A stretch of 6,866 nucleotides of DNA, taken from positions 1 through 6,866 of the forward strand of contig JAOUNK010000179.1 in NCBI GenBank assembly GCA_029881015.1, written 5' to 3'. The position numbers and the translations under genes were made by a program. Position 1 is the stretch's first letter, and every line of letters begins with the position of its first letter. This document shows positions 1-3,767 of the stretch, one piece after another. The DNA comes from Gammaproteobacteria bacterium (GTDB lineage: Bacteria > Pseudomonadota > Gammaproteobacteria > Steroidobacterales > Woeseiaceae). The notes beneath the pieces are model-generated. The model worked only from the letters and a program-made list of their open reading frames with translations. It was not told the origin of the DNA and searched no databases.

Positions 1-1
1 C

Positions 2-49
2 AAATGGATGCTGCAGGAGGGCGCATTCGAGCTACCTGATAATCCGTGA
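2..49 (+). CDS. Possible C-terminal end of an upstream gene (partial)
   Basis: The second forward frame is open from the window edge to a TGA at 47-49 and would encode only the last 15 residues of a protein (KWMLQEGAFELPDNP). The composition is plausible for a real C-terminus, with aromatic and acidic residues and a polar Pro-containing end, but 15 codons cannot establish coding or family. A GTG in another frame overlaps the stop as GTGA. It could equally be part of a decayed gene or chance. Confidence 0.25.
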   Translation, partial: KWMLQEGAFELPDNP

Positions 50-194
50 CCATATGTGAAGTCAGAAAGGCTTGGGACAATCTGCGCAACCGTCCTGAAA
101 CGCCTGATTGGCGCGGGATGCGAACGATTTTCAACTGGGAATGATCGGCCAAAACGTGACGCAGTTGGCACAGTGGATTCGTTCTCATCGGTAA
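46..194 (+). other. Chain of micro-ORFs, possible gene remnant
   Basis: Two tiny frames follow each other. The first runs from GTG 46 to TGA 142-144 (32 codons) and ends in RPETPDWRGMRTIFNWE, which is Trp-rich and looks protein-like. The second runs from ATG 141, overlapping that stop as ATGA, to TAA 192-194 (MIGQNVTQLAQWIRSHR). A third frame (GTG 56 to TGA 197-199, 47 codons) overlaps both. None has a clear Shine-Dalgarno sequence or a family I recognise. The stepwise frame changes fit a frameshifted remnant of a longer gene, or translationally coupled peptides, or chance. No other gene is visible in the first 206 bases on either strand. Confidence 0.18.
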
Positions 195-197
195 TAT
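192..197 (+). promoter_or_regulatory. Candidate -10 element before the DUF7931-like gene
   Basis: TAATAT resembles a sigma-70 -10 hexamer and ends nine bases before the ATG at 207. A TTGGCA at 165-170 resembles a -35 box, but the spacer of 21 bases is too long, so the pair is not a good promoter. If the -10 is used, transcription would begin about three bases before the start codon. Confidence 0.25.
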
Positions 198-206
198 GAA
201 CAGCCT

Positions 207-704
207 ATGGAACAGGCACGGCAAAAAGGCAAGCGCTGGGTCATCTCGACGCGCGAGGAGATGCGCGAGGCAGCTATCGAGGTTGTACGCGAAGCGACAC
301 GCAGAGTTTCGATCTTTACGCATGATCTGGAACCGGGCATTTATGACGATCCGGAGTTCCTCGAAATTATCAAGCGGCTGGTCCTTTCACAGACCTATGC
401 GCGCATTCGCGTTCTGATCGCGAATCCCGCAAGAGCTGTCAAGAACGGTAACAACTTCGTCCACCTGGGTCGTCGCCTCAACACCTACATCGAGTTCCGT
501 CACGTGCGCGAGGATCTGCGTACGCATTCCGAAGCATTCTGTATCGCTGATGAAACCGCCCTCGTCTACCGCCTGCAGGCACCGCGTTGGGAAGGCATCG
601 CCGATACTTACGAACCGGCCGTTGCGAAGCTCTATGGGAGAATGTTCGACGAGATCTGGGCCGCCAGTGAAGTCGAACTGGAATTCCGTCAACTCGGCAT
701 ATAA
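207..704 (+). CDS. PLD-like DUF7931-type protein, function unknown
   Basis: This encodes a 165-residue soluble protein with no signal peptide or membrane segment. From memory it resembles the small proteobacterial group now called DUF7931, which has a phospholipase-D-like fold and is often linked to GNAT acetyltransferases; this is recognition, not a search result. Matching features are the amphipathic N-terminal helix (about 17-33), a beta segment leading into HDLEP (39-43), a second strand RIRVLIAN (66-73), a segment NFVHLGRRL (83-91), and a C-terminal strand FCIADETALVYR (111-122). H107 precedes this strand, but no true HxKx4D motif is present, so PLD catalysis is unlikely. ATG 207 is the only reasonable start because an in-frame TAA lies at 192-194; no Shine-Dalgarno sequence precedes it. 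nudJ begins 25 bases after the stop, so the two are probably cotranscribed. No acetyltransferase domain is attached here. Confidence 0.8.
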   Translation: MEQARQKGKRWVISTREEMREAAIEVVREATRRVSIFTHDLEPGIYDDPEFLEIIKRLVLSQTYARIRVLIANPARAVKNGNNFVHLGRRLNTYIEFRHVREDLRTHSEAFCIADETALVYRLQAPRWEGIADTYEPAVAKLYGRMFDEIWAASEVELEFRQLGI

Positions 705-729
705 CAACAAGCACAAGATTGGGACACGG

Positions 730-1221
730 ATGTATCCAACAGACCTGACAGTCGCCGCCGTCGTGGAAAAGGACGGAGAGTACCTGTTCGTGGAGGAACG
801 GGCGATGGGAAGACGCGTCTTCACCCAGCCCGGCGGTCACATCGAAACCGGCGAGACGCCCGAACAGGCCGTCGTCAGGGAGACGCTCGAGGAATCCGGC
901 TGCACCGTCGAGTGCGAGGACCTGATCGGCGTCTATCTCTGGATTCATCCACAAACCCGGCAGCAGTTCCTGCGCATCGTGTACGCCGCAAGATTTGTTG
1001 CTTGCGACGAATCGTTGCAACTCGACGACGGCATTCTCTCGCGGCACTGGTTGACGCTTCAGGACATCGAACATCGCCGACGCGAGTTGCGTTCACCCGC
1101 GGTGCTGCGCTGTGTACACGACTACGTTGCAGGGCACCGTCAATCCGATACCCTGCTAACCGGCATGTTGCCATTGCAGCAAAACGTCCATCGCATACTC
1201 GCGAGCGCTGACCTCGTCTAG
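730..1221 (+). CDS. nudJ: Nudix phosphatase NudJ
   Basis: This is a 163-residue cytosolic Nudix hydrolase. E. coli NudJ (YmfB) hydrolyses HMP-PP and thiamin pyrophosphate to the monophosphates and also acts on nucleoside di- and triphosphates. The Nudix box spans residues 36-58: G36, E42, R50-E51, E54-E55 and G57 fit Gx5Ex7REUxEExGU, so the Mg2+-binding glutamates are intact. The NudJ assignment, rather than a generic Nudix protein, rests on the N-terminal strand (DLTVAAVV), the VEE before the box, the WIHP segment after it, and the C-terminal ELRSPAVLRCVHDYVAGHR, which parallels the LRSP...YQSGQR region of E. coli NudJ. ATG 730 matches the family N-terminus; an upstream in-frame ATG at 550 would lie inside the preceding gene and is rejected. 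The ribosome site is weak (GGGA at 721-724). In E. coli nudJ directly precedes mnmA; here two minus-strand genes separate them. Confidence 0.88.
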   Translation: MYPTDLTVAAVVEKDGEYLFVEERAMGRRVFTQPGGHIETGETPEQAVVRETLEESGCTVECEDLIGVYLWIHPQTRQQFLRIVYAARFVACDESLQLDDGILSRHWLTLQDIEHRRRELRSPAVLRCVHDYVAGHRQSDTLLTGMLPLQQNVHRILASADLV

Positions 1222-1222
1222 C

Positions 1223-2011
1223 CTAGCCCGCGATCAGCAGGAAGCCGCCGCCCCAGTCGCAGCTACTGTCCGTAAATCCGCTGAAAACGTAGAACTGCAC
1301 GGACCACTCGTCGTTGAAATCCCGGGCGATGAATGCGGAGAGTTCAGAGACCGCATCGCTCTCCGCTAACGTTGCCTCGCGGTAGTCCAGAATCAGGCCG
1401 AGGCTCGTCCGATCGCTTGCGTGAAAGACGCCACCGAGCGAGGCGACGATGACGTTCTCCAGATCGACACCGTCGGGGTCACCGCGGAACTTGTAGCCTA
1501 CAGAGCCCAATAGCGTGAACTGCTCAAGGTATTTGTAAAGGTCCGCACGCACGGTGAAATCCTGCTCCCCGGTGCCGAGCCCCTTGTCGGCGTCGGCTGT
1601 GCCGAATTTGACCCGGCCCACGAGATCCAGCGCCAGGCCCCGCCTTTCGCTATAGAGGACATCGTAAGCCGTGATGCCGACGACGACGTCACCGAGCCCG
1701 CTTTCCGTAGCGATATCACCGGTCCCGGGCAACGGGTCCCCGCCAGGGCCTGTGACGGTGGTTCCGGACGGTGCCCGTACCCTGAGATAGGGAACGATCA
1801 GATCGAACGACACTTTCGGGAAGTTGAGGCTGAGGCCGACAGGAACGTACAGGTCCTCGATGTCGGCATCGCCACCGTACGTTCCGGAGGCATACTCCAT
1901 GCCCACCGTCCAGACCGCATCCAGGTCGGAATCATCGGCTACCGCCCCCGTGCTCGTGCACAGGAGCGACAGGCAAAAGACAGCGAACGTTCCCCGCGAG
2001 ACAGTTTCCAT
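1223..2011 (-). CDS. Predicted outer-membrane beta-barrel, MetA/transporter-like
   Basis: This encodes 262 residues beginning with a Sec signal peptide: hydrophobic core about 9-18 and likely cleavage after AVA at 23-25. The mature part alternates short amphipathic beta segments with Gly/Asp-rich turns, as in outer-membrane barrels. The motif SGLGDVVVG (104-112), the block KFGTAD...KGLGTGEQD (135-151), SVGYKFRGDPDGVD (170-183) and the ending GFTDSS.DWGGG (245-256) resemble the 'transporter' proteins related to PF13557 (phenol_MetA_deg). Substrate and transport activity are unknown. The last residues are LLIAG, without the terminal Phe/Tyr usual for BAM-inserted barrels. The start is supported by AGGAGG ten bases upstream. 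The gene lies five bases after the charged periplasmic gene, so the two are likely translationally coupled, and it ends one base from the nudJ stop on the opposite strand. Confidence 0.85.
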   Translation of the reverse strand: METVSRGTFAVFCLSLLCTSTGAVADDSDLDAVWTVGMEYASGTYGGDADIEDLYVPVGLSLNFPKVSFDLIVPYLRVRAPSGTTVTGPGGDPLPGTGDIATESGLGDVVVGITAYDVLYSERRGLALDLVGRVKFGTADADKGLGTGEQDFTVRADLYKYLEQFTLLGSVGYKFRGDPDGVDLENVIVASLGGVFHASDRTSLGLILDYREATLAESDAVSELSAFIARDFNDEWSVQFYVFSGFTDSSCDWGGGFLLIAG

Positions 2012-2016
2012 GACAG

Positions 2017-2463
2017 CTAGTCCTCCTGGCCGTCCGCCGGCGGATCAGGAAGCTCGACGCCTTTTTCCTTGGCACGCTTCTGCATCTTCTCCTGGTGCTC
2101 GGCCATGAAGCGTGTGCGTTGCTCGGGATCGGACTCGGTAAGACGCAGTTGTTCGCGATACTGGTTGCGTTCCTGTTCGCTCATCAGTTCGCTGCCGTAG
2201 ATATTCCGGTTCTCGGCTTGCGGCGTGTCGGGCGCATTCGTACGATCCTGGTCACGGTCACGTTTGCGGTCCTGCGCAGGATCATTTACCCGGTCGCGAT
2301 CGCGCATGCGATCCCGGTCGACATCTCGCTGGCCACGCTCAACCTGGGCGCGTTGTTGAGCGGACGCCCCGCCCTGTCCCTGCCTTCCCTGGGCTGTTGC
2401 CGTGGATGCGGTCAGCGCAAGTGCTGCTGCGACGAGAATGCTGATGGTTGTCTGGGCTTTCAT
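2017..2463 (-). CDS. Small charged periplasmic protein, Arg/Asp-rich
   Basis: This encodes 148 residues starting at ATG 2463, chosen because AGAGGAG lies seven bases upstream and the protein then begins with a clean signal peptide (MKAQTT plus hydrophobic core 7-17, likely cleavage after ATA at 22-24). A longer in-frame ORF reaching 2562 is rejected because it would bury the signal peptide. The mature protein has a Gln/Gly-rich linker (25-45), a low-complexity Arg-Asp stretch (46-74), a Pro/Asn-rich hinge (75-87), and a helical charged segment (88-138) beginning IYGSELMSEQERNQYREQL and ending KEKGVELPDPP. I recall similar 'LMSEQER-YR...RAKE+GV-LP' tails in exported hypothetical proteins of gammaproteobacteria, with no known function. 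It has no cysteine, so no lipid anchor or disulphide. It is the first gene of a pair with the barrel gene and may be a periplasmic partner of it; that is inference. Confidence 0.8.
   Translation of the reverse strand: MKAQTTISILVAAALALTASTATAQGRQGQGGASAQQRAQVERGQRDVDRDRMRDRDRVNDPAQDRKRDRDQDRTNAPDTPQAENRNIYGSELMSEQERNQYREQLRLTESDPEQRTRFMAEHQEKMQKRAKEKGVELPDPPADGQED
2022..2027 (-). promoter_or_regulatory. Shine-Dalgarno of the barrel gene inside the upstream gene
   Basis: On the minus strand a perfect AGGAGG lies ten bases before the ATG at 2009-2011. It sits inside the last sense codons (Gln-Glu-Asp) of the preceding gene, whose stop is at 2017-2019. This fixes the start of the barrel gene and suggests that ribosomes finishing the first gene reinitiate on the second. 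Confidence 0.75.
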
Positions 2464-2585
2464 GGTGATTCTCCTCTGGAATATGTTCACTCCTGACAAC
2501 GGGTGCCGCGCCCCGGCGTTGACGTCCTGCTGGTCGGTATTTCTACGTATTTGTCGCGCCACGGAATGCTAGAATCCCGCGCGCT
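2464..2585. promoter_or_regulatory. Divergent intergenic region between the envelope pair and mnmA
   Basis: These 122 bases must hold promoters for both directions. On the minus side I see the strong Shine-Dalgarno AGAGGAG (2471-2477) for the charged periplasmic gene, but no confident -35/-10 pair; a TTGTCA on the minus strand near 2495 has no -10 at proper spacing. On the plus side an extended -10 lies close to mnmA. No terminator or operator repeat is evident beyond a short TACGTA palindrome at 2544-2549. Confidence 0.5.
2567..2575 (+). promoter_or_regulatory. Extended -10 promoter of mnmA
   Basis: TGCTAGAAT carries the TG of an extended -10 (2567-2568) and the hexamer TAGAAT (2570-2575), one mismatch from TATAAT. 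No good -35 box is found at 16-18 bases spacing, which extended -10 promoters tolerate. Transcription would begin around 2581-2583, only three to five bases before the mnmA ATG. Confidence 0.5.
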
Positions 2586-3665
2586 ATGACCAAGCGCGTC
2601 ATTCTCGGCCTTTCGGGCGGTGTGGATTCGGCAGTCGCCGCCGTGCTCCTGAAAGATGAAGGCTACGACGTCCACGCCCTGCACATGACCAACTGGGAGG
2701 ACGACGACGGCTATTGCATGGCTGCGCAGGATTTGCAGGACGCGCGCCGCGTCTGCGAGCAGCTGGATATCCCCCTGCACCACGCCAATTTCACGCGACA
2801 ATATCGAGACCAGGTGTTTGCGTACTTCCTTGACGAGTATCGCAAAGGCCGCACACCCAATCCCGACGTGCTCTGCAATCGCGAGATCAAGTTCGGCGTC
2901 TTCCGTGACTACGCGAAACGACTGGGCGGCGACCTGCTGGCGACGGGCCACTACGCGCGATCCGGCATCGTGGACGGCTACGGGGCCCTGTTCAAGGGCA
3001 AGGACCCCGGCAAGGACCAGAGCTACTTCCTGCACGCGGTCAGTGCGGAAGCCCTTGCCGAGACCGTGTTTCCTCTCGGTGACCTGGTCAAGGAGGAAGT
3101 AAGGCACATTGCGCGCGACCGCGGTTTGCCCATTCACGACAAGAAGGACTCGACCGGTATCTGCTTTATCGGCGAACGCCCGTTCCGGGAGTTCCTGGCA
3201 ACCTATATCGCGGCCAACCCGGGTCCCATGAGAACGCCCGAGGGCGAAATCATGGGCGAGCACCAGGGCCTGATGTTCTACACGCTCGGTCAGCGCCAGG
3301 GTCTCATGATCGGCGGTCACCGCGATCATGGCGAGGAGCCCTGGTACGTCGTCGGCAAGGACATTCCCGGCAACGCGCTCATCGTCGCCCAGGGTGAACA
3401 CGAAATGCTGTTTTCTGCCGGCCTGACCGCGACCGATGCGAGCTGGATCGGCCCGGCCCCGGATGGCCTGGTCGAGGGCCTGCGCTGCACAGCCAAGGTC
3501 CGCTACCGGCAGGCTGACCAGCACTGCGTCGTGACCGCCGGCGATGGAGGCACTCTCGATGTGCGCTTCGATACACGCCAGAAAGCCGTGGCCCCGGGGC
3601 AGTTCGTGGTTTTTTACGCCGGCGATCGCTGCCTCGGCGGCGCGGTTATAGACCAATTGTGGTGA
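2586..3665 (+). CDS. mnmA: tRNA-specific 2-thiouridylase MnmA
   Basis: MnmA uses ATP and persulphide sulphur relayed from IscS (through Tus proteins in E. coli) to make 2-thiouridine at wobble U34 of tRNA-Lys, -Glu and -Gln, in the cytosol. At 359 residues it is of normal length. The PP-loop SGGVDS (10-15) binds ATP; the two catalytic cysteines are C97 in PNPDVLCNREIKF and C193 in STGICFIGER, matching the known Cys pair of the E. coli enzyme. ATGHYAR (119-125), GKDQSYFL (142-149) and GQRQGL in the central domain are also typical, and the C-terminal beta-barrel domain is complete. The ATG at 2586 sits just before the start of the PP-loop domain, as in homologues. No Shine-Dalgarno sequence precedes it. 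The usual upstream neighbour nudJ is displaced, and the hflD-purB genes that follow it in E. coli are replaced by acnA. Confidence 0.98.
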   Translation: MTKRVILGLSGGVDSAVAAVLLKDEGYDVHALHMTNWEDDDGYCMAAQDLQDARRVCEQLDIPLHHANFTRQYRDQVFAYFLDEYRKGRTPNPDVLCNREIKFGVFRDYAKRLGGDLLATGHYARSGIVDGYGALFKGKDPGKDQSYFLHAVSAEALAETVFPLGDLVKEEVRHIARDRGLPIHDKKDSTGICFIGERPFREFLATYIAANPGPMRTPEGEIMGEHQGLMFYTLGQRQGLMIGGHRDHGEEPWYVVGKDIPGNALIVAQGEHEMLFSAGLTATDASWIGPAPDGLVEGLRCTAKVRYRQADQHCVVTAGDGGTLDVRFDTRQKAVAPGQFVVFYAGDRCLGGAVIDQLW

Positions 3666-3686
3666 GCGAACCCCTCGACCTTTCGC

Positions 3687-3692
3687 TATAAT
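3687..3692 (+). promoter_or_regulatory. Consensus -10 box of acnA
   Basis: A perfect TATAAT lies 75 bases before the acnA ATG, in the gap after mnmA. The region 16-18 bases upstream overlaps the mnmA stop and has no clear TTGACA-like -35, so the promoter may depend on an activator. The predicted transcript start near 3699 would give a leader of about 69 bases. Confidence 0.55.
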
Positions 3693-3702
3693 GCGCAACC
3701 CC

Positions 3703-3718
3703 ACGGCCCCCCGGCCGT
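3703..3718 (+). other. GC-rich hairpin in the acnA leader
   Basis: ACGGCC (3703-3708) and GGCCGT (3713-3718) form a perfect six-base-pair stem with a four-C loop. No T-tract follows, so it is not a standard intrinsic terminator for mnmA. If transcription starts near 3699 the hairpin would lie almost at the 5' end of the acnA message, where such structures can protect RNA from decay. No IscR-type site or riboswitch is recognised in the rest of the leader. Confidence 0.45.
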
Positions 3719-3767
3719 CGCGGAACGCAACAACCGCACACAACCTGGATAACCCGGAGAACAAACG

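Noticed and set aside
550..729. N-terminal extension of NudJ from an upstream in-frame ATG.
   Set aside because: It lies inside the DUF7931-like coding sequence in a different frame, and the family N-terminus matches ATG 730.
478..1074. 198-codon minus-strand ORF opposite the DUF7931-like gene and nudJ.
   Set aside because: It overlaps two well-supported sense genes and has no recognisable motif or ribosome site.
2288..2325. Cluster of palindromes (CGATCG, GCATGC, GTCGAC types), considered as an operator or origin element.
   Set aside because: It lies inside the Arg-Asp coding tract, whose CGC/GAT/GAC codons generate such palindromes; no spacing pattern or AT-rich unwinding region is present.
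2095..2496. 133-codon plus-strand ORF opposite the charged periplasmic gene, with hydrophobic stretches.
   Set aside because: It is antisense to a gene with a clear ribosome site and signal peptide; its hydrophobic character is a by-product of the charged codons on the other strand.
2464..2562. 33-residue N-terminal extension of the charged periplasmic protein.
   Set aside because: The internal ATG at 2463 has a strong Shine-Dalgarno sequence and begins a signal peptide; the extension would bury that peptide.
3703..3718. Intrinsic terminator of mnmA.
   Set aside because: The stem is followed by TCGCGG and not a T-run, and it lies downstream of the likely acnA -10 box.
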